This document shows positions 35,343 through 47,700 of a stretch of DNA of 64,000 nucleotides, piece after piece. Location of the stretch: positions 23,627,364 to 23,691,363 of the forward strand of contig NC_079975.1 in NCBI RefSeq assembly GCF_029852145.1, read 5' to 3'. The position numbers were made by a program, and so were the translations under genes. Source of the DNA: Microplitis mediator. Taxonomy: Eukaryota; Arthropoda; Insecta; Hymenoptera; Braconidae. The notes beneath the pieces were generated by a model. That model was not told the origin of the DNA, searched no databases, and saw only the letters and a list, made by a program, of their open reading frames with translations. Positions within the stretch are counted from its first letter, which is position 1. Every line of letters begins with the position of its first letter.

Positions 35343-36292
35343 TAGGGATGGGCGATATCTATCGATATTTCAACTATCGATATTTTTTTTCTAAAATATC
35401 GATGTTTTCTATCGATATTTTTTGAACACGATATATCGATACTCGATATAAAATTTACAACTATCGAAAGTATCGACACTGTCATTATCACGGGGTTATT
35501 TTATTGGAGTTTAAATCGAAATTGTTCTAATTATGAATGCCGCTAATATGATTGGTGTTACAACAGTTGAACGTAAGTATTTGATTTACTTAAAGAATAA
35601 TTATATAATATAATTATTAATTGAATAATTATTATATATTATTTTATTTTTAAGATAACTCAGGTTCAAGGTTATATTCATTTTATTGTGAAGAGAACAG
35701 GTGCGGCAAAAAACAACATGGACGGATTAACTTTTGAATTAAAACAGTATTTGAGTCAACCTGTCATTTCAAGAACTGAGAACCCTTTAAAACATTGGAA
35801 ATTATTACAGCCTAGCTATCCAAATTTATATAAAGTTGCGACTGAGTATTTGTGCGTCGTTGGAACTTCTGTGCCGTGTGAGCGTCTCTTTTCTACTGCT
35901 GGAAATATAAAAACTGATGACCGAAACCGATTATCTACAGATCATCTTGATAAATTGTTATTTTTAGGCAGTTTAAGTCTTGAAGATTGGGGATTATAAT
36001 TTTTATAAATTTTTATATTTAATTTTAATAATATCTGTATTTAATGGTAAAAATATCTGTATTTTATTTACATTTCGCTTTGTTTATTTAATTAATTAAT
36101 TTAAAATTTTAAAATTACGATAAATTATATACAAATAATATTTAAATTTTAAATTTTCGCGCCTCTTTTAACACTCGATGTTGAAAATCGATATATCGAT
36201 ATTTTTTTATAAAATGTCGATACTCGATAATAAAAAACTAAAACTATCGATGTTACGATATCGATGTTTTCTTTCAATATCGCCCATCCCTA
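35343..36292 (+). mobile_element. hAT transposon, internally deleted, with 8-bp target duplication
   Basis: 950 bp with perfect 16-bp terminal inverted repeats TAGGGATGGGCGATAT and a target duplication ATAGGCAC at 35335-35342 and 36293-36300. Subterminal regions are dense in ATCGATA/TATCGAT words, a likely transposase-binding array. Only the C-terminal part of the transposase remains (35688-35999). Confidence 0.95.
35688..35999 (+). pseudogene. hAT transposase C-terminal dimerisation domain remnant
   Basis: 103-codon frame ending at TAA 35999. Contains ATEYLCVVGTSVPCERLFS, TAGNIKTDDRNRLS and the C-terminal LLFL segment, all typical of the hATC dimerisation region of Tam3/ZBED-like transposases. 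The BED zinc finger and the RNase H-like catalytic core are missing. A short ATG frame at 35534 ending in a GTAAGT donor could be a spliced first exon, but the product would still be non-catalytic. It might act as a dominant partner of intact transposases elsewhere; that is inference. Confidence 0.9.
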
Positions 36293-36300
36293 ATAGGCAC

Positions 36301-37591
36301 TAGTTTTAAAAGTATCATAGCTAAGCGAGTCTATTATCTCAATTGATAGTTCTTTCCAAAGTCTGATTGCAGATATCACAAAAAAGTGTTCAAATACTGA
36401 GGAGAAATTATGTTTTTTTTTTTTAATTTTGGAACTTCGACTGATTATAGATATTTTTCAGCAAATAAAATTATTAGCTCGGGCGCTTAATAAAATTTAA
36501 CTATAAGTAGTAATAAATAAAAATTAACAATAGCTGCCACTGTTGAAAACTTTCTTTGAAATTAAAAGCAAATTACTTGAAGTTATTAACATTTTAAAAT
36601 CACTCAGAAATATGAAATATAAATCATCTTATTTGTATACTTTATTTTTACATAACTTTGAATTTTCAAATCGTAAATTTCATTAATATTAAAATCACAA
36701 TTTATTTTTATTTTATTTCATTTTAATAATCATCTTTTATTGTCCATAAGTCAATCAATTTTAAGGCCGTCCTCAGACAATGTCCCCCTCCCCACTTTTT
36801 GCAAATATTCAATTTTGATGATCGTATTTAAATTTTGATAATTAATTTCGAAAAAATTTAAGCATTAATTGAAAAAAGGACAACGCAGTTACAATTGCCA
36901 CCGAGACATAGATTTTTAAAAAAATTATTTACAGTTGACATCAATTAGGAGTCAAACGAAATTTTGAAAATAAATTTCAGTAAAATTTTGTAGTTTGAAT
37001 TTTCAAATTTTTCAGGTTCAAATTTATTTTCCAAATTTCGTTCCATTCCTAATTGATAACAACTGTGAGTAATTTTTTTAAAAATCTACATCTCGGTGAA
37101 ATTGCAACTGCGGTCTTTTTTCAATTTATACTTAAATTTTTTCGAAATAAATTAATAAAATTTTCATACTATTTTGACAGTTCAGTCATTAATTGTAAAT
37201 CTGATGATTTCTATTACAATTATCCTTGAAAATCGATTAAATTTCCAACAATGAATTTAATTTTGATCTTTCAAAATTTTTAGAAATTCTGTCACCTCGA
37301 ATTTAATTATTTGCCGCTAAAATATGCGAAGGCTGTTTATTTCGAAAAAAATTACCACATTTCGGGTTGTGACCATCATACAAAAAAAAGAGGTTTCTAT
37401 CGTCACCCTCTATAATAAACATATACTTACATATACTCACATATATGTACGTATGTATTGTTTTAATTTTGTTGCCACGGTAACTAAAGCATGACACTGA
37501 ATTATAATAAAGTTTCAAAACATACTTTAGTATACTTATGAAATATAATAAACTCTGTATTTATTTAAAAGTAATTTAACGTTAATTTAAA
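36301..37591. repeat. Intergenic with a family-D repeat
   Basis: No gene. 36768-37150 is a family-D copy (GGCCGTCCTCAGACAATGTC, then the GACATCAATTAGGAGTCAAA block, then CTCGGTGAAATTGCAACTGC). The rest is the CLUAP1 upstream region with no clear promoter motif. Confidence 0.5.
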
Positions 37592-40500
37592 ATGTCCTGT
37601 CGAGATTTGAGAAGTACGTTTGATTTATTTATTAAAATTAATAAGTTATATCTCACTTATATATAAGAGTATTTTAATATATTTAAATTTAACTGATAGT
37701 GAAATAATTTTTAAAAACTTTCTATTCATTTGAATAAAAATAAGTTTTTTTAAATTCAAAAAAATAATTCTTTAATTTTTTAAAATTAATTACTTATATT
37801 TTTTTAGATTTTACAGAAACAATGAGATTTTTGGGGTATCCCAGATTAATTTCTCTGTCAAATTTTCGCGTTCCTAATTTTTCTCTAGTCGCTGAAATTT
37901 TAGTTTGGTTGATCCATCGATTTGATCCTGATTCAGATATGACTGCTGAGTATGAAACTGTTGAAGATCGTGTGTCTATTATACGACGTGCTGCTGAATT
38001 TATAGTAATATTTTATTTTTATATATATATATATTAGGGTGGTTTTTAAAAATTTAATTTTCTCAGGCGCCCCATAAAAAGCTTTTTTTTAGTGAAAAAA
38101 TACCTGGGGAATTTGGTTTTTTCTTTTTAAGTGAAAAGAACACGTGCCGCAGGACGATCAAAGTTCGTTTTTCGATACAATCGCGGTTTTTTTTAAATAT
38201 CTCATGAAATATGCAGATTAAAGGAAAAAATCATAGAAACACTTTCGTAGGAAATTAAATTTTTGACAAAAAAGGTCATATTCATTTTTTTTATAAAATG
38301 TGTATTTATGAAGATATTTTAAAAAAACTTTTTTAGATCTTATCAATTGAGCATTTTAAGGATTACGAATGTTTAAAATAACGTTTTTTCTTAAATATAG
38401 ACAACTTCGTAACTCGTAACATATCAATCATTAATGCTTGTTGTAGTTTCTATATACTTAGAAAAATGTTATTTTCAAAATTTGTAATCCTTAAAACGCT
38501 CAATTCAGATCTAAAAAAAGTTTTTTTAAAATATCTTCATAAAAACACATTTTATAAAAAAAATGAATATCACCTTTTTTGTCAAGAATTTAATTTCCTA
38601 CAAAATTGTTCCTGTGATTTTTTCCTTTAATCTGCATATTTCATGAGATATTTAAAAAAAACGCGATTGTATCGAAAAAAGAACTTTGATCGTCCTGCGG
38701 CACGTGTTCTTTTTTACTGATAAAGCAAAAACCAAATTCCCCGGGTATTTTTTCACTAAAAAGAAGCTTTTTATGGGGCGCCTGAGAAAATTTAATTTTT
38801 AACGACCACCCTAATATATATGTTAAGTTTTAAAAATTACATTTTGAAAAATGGATTTTATTAAATTCAGGCAATTAAAACAAATATTAAATTAAATACT
38901 AAAAAACTGTATCAAGCTGATGGTCACGCCGTACACGAGTTGCTTAAAATAGCAACAGCATTATATGAAGCGCAAAATAAAAATGCTGAGGATGAAATAA
39001 TGTCCGGAGAAATTTTAAATCCTTTGGTGATTGATATAACTGATGAGTTATCAGAACTTAAAAGTACAAGACAAATGGCCAGTCAGTTAACAGTAAGTGG
39101 CGCCAGTTTATTTGATTTATTAGGGAGAGAAGTTCAGCTTCGTGAAATACGTAATAGTAAAGCTGCGCGTCAATTTGATACTTCGCAAATTGAAGTTGCT
39201 TTTAAAGATGTCATTGAAAGTATGAAGAAAGACATTGATGACACAAGGCGGCAAATTGATAATGTCAAGGTAAAATATATATATATATTATATAATTCTC
39301 AACGGCCATACTTTCGGCACGAATCATTAGTCAGAATATTTTTAGTTGAAATTTTATAGATTTTATTTTAAAATTTTTGTAAAAGTTAGTATCCATTTTT
39401 TCCATTAACTTTAAATTTAATTAAAAAAAAAAAACTGATGATGATATGAAAGGTAAAAGTGAATTTTTGCATAAAAATAACTGACTTTAGTAATTTTTTA
39501 AATTTGTAATTAAATCCTGAGGTAAATTATAGAGAAATAATTGAACTCTGATATAGAATTGATAAAAAAATTTATTGATTTTAAGGGGGGAAAGTAGTCT
39601 GAGAGACAAAAAAAAGGAGCAAAATTCTCAAAATTTGTGACATTATTAAGCATCATTGCAAAAATATTCTGATAAATTTTTATAAAAAAATATTGAAAAA
39701 TAAGCCAGTGGTAGTGGGGAGAGACGAGTCGCTTTAAAAAAAGTTTCCGTGCCGTAGGCAGGATAACTCATGACTGCATCTGAAATCAAAAAACCAAAAA
39801 GATTTCTTTGGTACATAAGTTTATCTTGAATTTGAACGAAGAAATAAACAAAATATTCATTTTTGAATTATTGGTAAAGGAGCAGTCAAAAAACTCTGAT
39901 TTTTCCCTAAAATTCTTCCTTTTGTTTAATTAAAAAATGAGTAGTTATTGAAAAAAAAAATCCTTCGTTCAAATCCAAGATAAACTTATGTACAAAAGAA
40001 ATATTTTTGGTTTTTTGATTTCAGATGAGGGAATCATGAGTTATCCTGCCTAAGGCATGGAGACTTTTTTTAAAGTGACTCGTCTCTCCCCACTACCAAT
40101 GGCTTATTTTTCAATATTTTTTTATGAAAATTTATCAGAATATTCTTGGAATAATGTCACAAATTTTGAGAACTATATTCTCTTTTGTTTGTATCTCAAA
40201 CCAGCTTTCCCCCTTGATAAATTAAGTAAAAAAATTTCCATCGAAAATTTAAAAGTTATTAAGAAAAATATGTAATTGACTTTTTATAAATATCTCTGTA
40301 AATATTGAGTTATTTAAAAAATTGTAAGAAACCTTTTTTGTAGCACTTAAAATTCTCTATAAAAAAGGTATCTTATACTTTTTATAAAAACCGAATAGTT
40401 ATTGAGATATTCGAAGTTTAAAATTACCTGAGGTCTTCTTGACCCAATACGACCATTGAGGATTTAACACTTTAGTAAAAAAAATGGCCTTATAATTTTG

Positions 40501-42313
40501 AGTGATTGATAGTAACAATAATTATTTTATAATTAATAGGAGACTGAACAAAATTTAGAAACAAAAATCGAAAGACGTCAAATGGAATTAGAAAGAAATA
40601 AAAAAAGATTATTAACTTTACGTAAAGTACGCCCGGCATTTATGGAAGAATTTGAAAAATTAGAAGTTGAACTTCGTATAGTTTATGAAAATTATCTTCA
40701 AAAGTGCCGTTATTTAGCATATTTAGAGCATCTTTATGAAGATATGACAAAAGTTGAGCAAGAAAAGTTTGAACAAAGACAAGCTGCTACTAAAAGACAA
40801 TTGGAACAGCTTCGCGGTGAAGATGCTAGCTTTGAAAGTATAATGGAAGGCAATGATTCAATATTTACAAATAATATTCGCAGTACTTTAAATCTTGATG
40901 GAACAGAAAGAGATTTAGATAAAAATGATCAAGGACAAGTCCAAGCTGGAGGTAATTATTATTTTTTTATTTATTTAATCGCCTTGGCGGATCTCATGTT
41001 ACGGTAAATCTACTATAAAATCATGATAATGTACCGCAATGCTGCAGCAAACTTACCGTAACAGTACTCAGTCAATAAGCCGTATTTCTACGGTAAATTT
41101 ACCGTATAAAAGCAGGTAAAGCTGCTCCAAGTATTCCGAAAATTTAAAGGTATACTCTGATGGATCCAAATTACGGTCAATTTCCATAACTTACTGCATA
41201 TTGCCGTAATTTATCGTAAAAATACAGGATTTATACGGCAAATTTTCACGGTAATGGACAGTAAGTTACAGTAATATATGTTAATTTACGGCATTTTACA
41301 CCAAATTACGGTAAAATATAGCAATTTATTGTAATTTGTGGCATTTTTGCCGTAAGTAGCATATGCTTTTTTATTTTTACAGTTTCTAAAGTGCAATACT
41401 TCACCTTTTTATGTGTATTAGTGTGAAAAGTGTATTAATTTACCTTACGGTACTTTACGGTAAGTTACCGTTCTTGTACCACGAATTTACGGTTAAAATA
41501 CCGTTAAATACCGTAAGCTTATCTATTTTTACCGTATAATATCGTATTTTACCGTAAAATATCGTAACATACATAAATTTACCATAAAATACTGTACTTC
41601 TTCAAAATACCGTAAATTACGGTAATGACCATAATAGACCGTAATTTTTCGAATATCATTAATTACGGTAATTACCGTAATTCGGATCCGCTAGGTTAGT
41701 CAATAGTTGTACCATATTTAAAAGTAGACTTACCATAAAGTTACGGTACACTTTCTTCTACTACTCTTAATATTACGGTAGTTTTTACCGCAATTTACGA
41801 CTAATGATGATCGAACAAATACTTACCAAATTTTTATCGTAGTTCTTCCGTAAATTTACCGTATTCGTACAGTCATGCTGCGGTATATTTCCCTAGTACT
41901 GTAATATACGGCAATTTGCCGTAATACTCGTAATTATGCCGTAATATTGGATCCTTTAGGGTCAATATTAATTATAAAATAATAACAATATTAATTGTTT
42001 AAAAGAAACAACAGGTAGGGCTTCAAGAGTACAATTAAATCAAAGAAGAATTTATGGTACCATGTCAGGAAGACCACGTGGTTTACGAGAATCAAATGAC
42101 AGTATTGGCTCACTAGATGACAGCGACAGTGATCTTTTGATTGATGGTGACCTCGACGATGATGAAGAAGATGATGACATTGACATCGAAAATGTACGAG
42201 GTAACTTATTGAGTACGGTGACGAGTCATGAAATAGCAGCATCATTAGATTTAAAAAGTAATACAGAAAAAAGGTCAATCAGTAAAGCGGGACATGTTGA
42301 TGAAGATTTTTAA
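37592..42313 (+). CDS. Cluap1: Clusterin-associated protein 1 homologue (CLUAP1/IFT38), complete, 5 exons
   Basis: Exons 37592-37613, 37808-38004, 38871-39269, 40540-40951 and 42015-42313 join in phase to 442 residues, close to the vertebrate length of about 413. The N-terminus MSCRDLRNFTETMRFLGYPR is diagnostic of the family once the 22-nt first exon is joined. Residues 1-130 are the calponin-homology-like domain; about 180-330 are predicted coiled coil (EAFKDVIESMKKDID, LERNKKRLLTLRK); the tail is very acidic (DLDDDEEDDDIDIEN). In the known family it is a subunit of intraflagellar transport complex B needed to build cilia; in insects expression is expected in sensory neurons and sperm precursors. 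Introns 2, 3 and 4 each contain one or more mobile elements. Confidence 0.95.
38035..38813. mobile_element. 779-bp foldback element (family G), copy 2
   Basis: Fills nearly all of CLUAP1 intron 2 (38005-38870). Same ends and length as 6338-7116, here flanked by ATATATAT on both sides (38027-38034 and 38814-38821). The left end starts only 31 bp after the exon 2 donor. Confidence 0.88.
39582..40215. mobile_element. Palindromic MITE (family A), copy 2
   Basis: In CLUAP1 intron 3. Left end AAGGGGGGAAAGTAGTCTGAG, right end near CAAACCAGCTTTCCCCCTT; both arms carry the GGGGAGAGACGAGTC block. The 72-codon frame at 40057-40275 is an arm translation. Confidence 0.75.
40985..41960. mobile_element. 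TTACGGTAA-word elements filling CLUAP1 intron 4
   Basis: Composed of TTACGGTAA/TTACCGTAA words. GGATCC-containing ends occur at about 41160 (TGATGGATCCAAATTACGG), 41685-41697 (ATTCGGATCCGCTAGG) and 41948 (ATTGGATCCTTTAGGG), so at least two elements seem to be joined or nested. No coding capacity. Confidence 0.65.
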
Positions 42314-44174
42314 TATTAATAAATAAATATAATTATTATAAAATTCTCCCAGCACGAGAATGCACCTCGGGTGTTTTCGGTTTTTACTCCCACTCTAGTT
42401 GTTTTTTGTACTAAATATTGCCCCCACTTTTCCTGCGTGTGCGCAGACTGAAAGGAATCGGCAGTGGGGGAACTCCGAAGTTCATTCTCTTACTGGGACA
42501 AGTTCACTTATGTATTAAAGTAATAAAATAATGAATGGTTATCTACAATGGCCGTCGTTTTATTAATAATAAAAGCACCAGTATCAATAAATTTAATTTC
42601 AAATTATAAATTATTATTATTTAATTATAATTTTAAATATTATAAATACCATGTTTACTTTTTACAATTTAAAATTATTAAAAAAATTTTAGCATTAGTT
42701 TAAAATTACATGTGCATTACAGTCTCGAGTGTAACTTATTTTTTTGGCTAAAAAATATTTTTTATTTTTTTTGTATACATACTTAATTAAAACAGTGATA
42801 ATCAATATCATTAACGATAATTATTGGCCGTTAATAATTGAGCAATTTTAAAATTTTGATATTTACATATTAAGTTAAAATAAACAAGTAAATAAATTAG
42901 TGCCTGACTTTTTTAATTACAATTATTTTTTATATATCAACATATTGTTAAAAGTAATTAACTTATTTTGTAACCTGCAATGTTTGGCCGCATTTAAGGG
43001 CATTCTCAGACAGTACCCCCCCCCCCACTTTTTAAAAATATACAATGACTTTCAACTGTCATAGCTGTATAAAAATTTTGTTAATTAATTAAAAAAAAAA
43101 TTGAAACTTTAATTGAAAAAAAGGCAGCGTACAAATCGAACTTCATTAATTCAGAAGTTCTTCTTAATCTTGACCTCCACTACGAGCTACGCTGTCTCTC
43201 ACCTGATGCTATACGTTTGTTTGTGTAGTATAGTTTAAATTTAAAGGGAGAAAGGGCATCCGTTAACTCGGAAATTTTAAGAAATTCCCGCTAACTGTTC
43301 GAGTTAATGAAGTTCGACTGTAGTTCCACTGTCGCCTAGATGTAGAATTGAAAAAAAATTACTTACAGCTGTAATCAATTGGGAGTTAACCAAAATTTTT
43401 TGAATAAATTTTAACCTAGAGAATCTGGAAATTCCAATTATAAAATTGAAATGAAATTTATTTAACGAATTTCGTTTAACTTCCAATTGACATCAACGGT
43501 AAGTTAATTTTTTATTTATTTATTTATTTAGCAATAAACCCAACAGCCGCAGCCAATTACAAGGTTACTTTTACAACAAAATATAGAAAAAAAAATATAT
43601 TTGTGAACATGTTTAAAAAAATTTTTTCTTAAACATGTCCATAATGATAAATTTAGCGCAGTGAAGTAATTATTTTGCCTAGTGATGCATTTGATAAGCC
43701 CGTAGGTCTTCTTAAAAATCCATATCTTGTGATGCGTCTGATCTTCCAAGCGCTTTCATGACTTTTATAAAAATTAAAATTTTTAAACCGCCATTTTCTT
43801 AAAAATATCACAAGATAAGAACACGGAGGAAAAAATAAATTTTTCAATCATTTAAAAAAAAATATTGCGTCCAATCATTTAATTGGTTGTGAGTGACAAA
43901 ATTTTTGACTAAGCGTTAATTTATGATCAAAAATTTAATGACGATCACAAATGATCTTAGATCTGACTGACCAAATTTGTGCCAAATTTTTTGACGGCCC
44001 GAAACGACAGACTCTGACCAAAAAATTTGTGACGGTCATTTCGCATTTGAACAGGTCCATCATTTAGGACCATCAGACCGTCAGTGGGCTGACTTGCGAC
44101 CGAAACTCAAAATGATGGTCATTCTGCATCACTATCTATATCTCAGCGAAATTGCAACTTCGTTGTCCTTTTTT
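42314..44174. repeat. CLUAP1 3' flank and composite repeat region
   Basis: AATAAA motifs at about 42318 and 42523 are candidate CLUAP1 polyadenylation signals. From about 42998 a family-D repeat begins (GGGCATTCTCAGACAGTACC, with a run of C) and extends with interruptions to about 44570. Around 43860-44110 there is a separate word-rich stretch (GACGGTC, GACCATCA, CGACCGAAA). No gene recognised. Confidence 0.5.
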
Positions 44175-44430
44175 CAGCAGTTTTACAATTCTACTCACAA
44201 CATCTCTAATCAAGGAAAGTAGCTACAACTCTACTCACTCACAACTTTAGCCTATCGATAAAATAGCAATTCTTAGTGAGTAGAGTTGTAGTTGAGTGAA
44301 GATATAACTGAGTAGAGTTAAACCTGAGTAAAAAATTGTGAGTAGAGTCGAGTCTGAGTAAAGTTGTGAGTGAGTAGAGTTGTAGCTACTTCTCTTGAGT
44401 AGAGATGTTGTGAGTAGAATTGTAGCACTG
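44175..44430. mobile_element. GAGTAGAG-word hairpin with 9-bp target duplication
   Basis: Left arm TACAATTCTACTCACAACATC and right arm GATGTTGTGAGTAGAATTGTA; interior is made of GAGTAGAGTT and AACTCTACTCAC words. TCCTTTTTT stands immediately on both sides (44166-44174 and 44431-44439). It interrupts a family-D repeat whose uninterrupted form is seen near 11457 and 61963. Confidence 0.75.
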
Positions 44431-44791
44431 TCCTTTTTTTAATTAATGCTTTAATTTTCTTTTTAAATTAATTAATTAATAAAATTTAAATGCGGTCATT
44501 ACAATTGAAAGTCATTGCATATTTGAAAAAGTGGAGAGCACTGTCTGAGAATGGCCTTAATTTGAATTATTTTGTTAAAATATGTTTGAGCGCATGCATA
44601 CATACCATCATTCTATTAATAATTTGTAATATATTTAGATATGCTTTAATGCCATTGATAATTTGTTTATTGATATTTTTATTAAAAAATATAAAATAAA
44701 ATACCGTGCTTGGTATAATTGTAAAAATTATATCGACAAAGATTGTTTAGTATTATCATAGCTTTTTTTTTTTTTTTTATAAACTATAATG

Positions 44792-47700
44792 CTACCTCGT
44801 TTGTATATCGTCTGGACTACTTGGTACAAGAGGTGACAATGCAGGCACTGCTTCAAGCTCAGGAAGTTGACATTTGTCGTTGAGCTCGGTCCATATTTTA
44901 TCCACAGCATCCGCTAATTTGTCACGATACTTGTAAGCAGTCCTGTCAATAATTGATGGCGTTTTGACACAATCGTTGCCACCAAATTCACAAACTCTGT
45001 AGTGATGAAGTATTGCCGCATCTGCGGGTACATTTAGTGTCCCATGACCAGCCAAAAATTCCCAAACAAAATGATTACCAGCTTCAATTATGTCACGTGG
45101 CTTACAAATATACTTAGAACGTTGCTTATGCGGATGTAATTTTGATTTGCGTCGTGTTTTACGGAGCGTTATTAGACCAGCTTCTGTTGGTGTTTTACTG
45201 ACAGTAACCCAGGGATCATCAGGCCATTGGAGGTAAAAAAATGCATTTTGAAATGAAAATGCGCTGCTTGTTTTTGGATTCACTCGACTGGATATCCATC
45301 TAATTTTTATATTTTTAATATTATTTTTATATTTTTAATTACCCGCGTAAAAAAAAGTTCCATGTGAAGACCAGAGACCAAGTGCCCGGGATTAGTATTT
45401 TCTAATTTTATGTGAAACTTGACAATTTGTCATTTTATTGATTTCAAATTTTAGACAATTCGGAGCTGAGTTTAATTTTTAAAAATTCAAAACTAAAAAT
45501 ACTAGTAAATTTTTATAATTTACAATTAAATTAATCGAAGTCGGATTGAATTCGATTTACTATCAATCGGTTTCAATCGGAATTTGTAATCAGGAAGTAC
45601 TAAACTAGTCACTATTTCTAATTTTCATTTCTTTAAATTTCAACTTGAACTCAAATTCAAAAGATTTTTATTTTAAGGTAAAAGTCCCTATACCCGCTCA
45701 CTTTTCATTGGAGTGAGATTAAATCACTCAATATAAATTAATAAATAAAATGAAAAACCAGATTTTTTTTATAGTTATTTTTTGAAATTTTGAGTATTAG
45801 AATAAAATTTAAGTTTGAAGAATAATCTTGATAATTAATTATTATTGATTTTTTAAATAAGCTCCTTGAGTGTACCCATAGTCGCTCACTAAAAGTTGTC
45901 ATGTACCATTACTCGACCAACACATGGTCCTATAGTTGCTCAAAGACAATATCAATTAAACTATGATAAGTTTATTGATTTGGACAAATAATTTATAAAT
46001 TATACTACTTTATTCTTTCATAATATAAAATTTCATGAATTTTAAAAATGTATTTAATAAGATATAGTTATAACAATTCGAAAAAAATTTGACGTACCCT
46101 AAATTTAATCTAACGAATGAACGTTAAAGTAAAAAATGTCCGGCTTTGCGCGATTTTGAAAACAGTCATTTAATTTAAATTTATAATCTATTATAAAATA
46201 ATTTGATACATGATATTTAAATATATTTAGATTCACAAATAATTATTTATCAATAATAATATTTTTAGTTGTAATTTTTTTTTATAAAAATTATAAAAAA
46301 ACGCCTTAAATAGTTGAAGTAAGCGACTAATGGTACTGAGCGGGTATAGAGGCTTTTACTTTATACAGGATATATTTGGAACTTTTTTTTTACTCAGAGA
46401 AGTATACTTTTAGTTTAAAATTGTAGATAATTTTTAATTACCGAATCAATTGTAAAATAGTGTCATTGTGTCGTGGGACAATAAATTCATCAAGATCCAA
46501 AAGAGCGACGTACTCGTATTTATACATAGAACGGTACAAACAGTCATTAAGCGCAGCAAACAGGCCTTCAGTACGTATTTCCCGTTGTGATATCATGTCA
46601 AGATGATGCCAAGGAAGAAAACTCACTAATCCACGAGTTTCGTAATTCTTTAAAACACATCCAGCTTCTGTACCAGTAGTATCGTTGTACAGAGTTACGT
46701 GATTTACTCCAAGTATTCGATGAAGCTCGATGAATTCTATTAATTGTAAAACCTGTAATAGAAGAAATGTTTATTATTTTTCATGATACCAGCATCGAAA
46801 TTTGATGTTTTAGTGTCTCTACAACCCGCCGAAACAAGCTAATTTCAAGCCGATACTGCAAACAACTGCTAGGGAATTCGTAATTCAAAAATACCTTCAT
46901 ACAAAGGGCAGAAATATGCGCGTTTCTTCCCTTGAGAAGAAACACAATTGTTTTTGCCGGGTGTCAGTTATATTTAATGTTAATTTGCAGCCTTGTTACT
47001 CTCCTTTGTTTACTTGTCATTTCATTTTTTAAAGACAGTTTTAATTAACCAAATAAAATTAATAAAAAATGAGTGAAAATAATATTTTTGTCTTATTTAC
47101 TATTTAATAAGTGACTGTAAATCACATATTTCTCATTCTCGACACGGAAAAAACAGAATATTGAAAATTAATAAATAATAGTAAAAAGTGTAATCTGTTA
47201 TCAATAATTAGTACTATTATGTACTTAATGCAAAGTAGTTTACTAATTTGTGTAGATTCCTAAAAACTACTATCAATTATTTTAAAAAATAACTAAATAT
47301 TATTACTTTTAGGAATATAAATACGTGACTTATTAGTGAAAATTAATTAATTTATGGCATCCATCTATTAAAAAGTAATGATTGGTCAAATTAACAATTG
47401 CTATCTTAGATACTGATTTTTCCAGCCGAAAAATTGCAAAAGTTACTAGCTTTTATTTTATAAATTCGATATCTCTGATCAATTATTAGCTTAAAATATC
47501 ATTTATTCATCATTATAAATTAATTTACAATATACATAAATCGAATAAGTGGTAAATAATAAAATGAAAAATTAGTATACTAGATACTGATTTTTTGCTC
47601 ATAAAAATACCGAAAACTTTTAACTCTTATTTTATAAATTCTATCCCATTGACTAATAATTAATATAAAATGTTATTTATCCGTTATTATAAATTAATTT

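Noticed and set aside
42062..42278. Antisense His-rich frame opposite the CLUAP1 last exon
   Set aside because: It is the complement of the acidic Asp/Glu run of CLUAP1.
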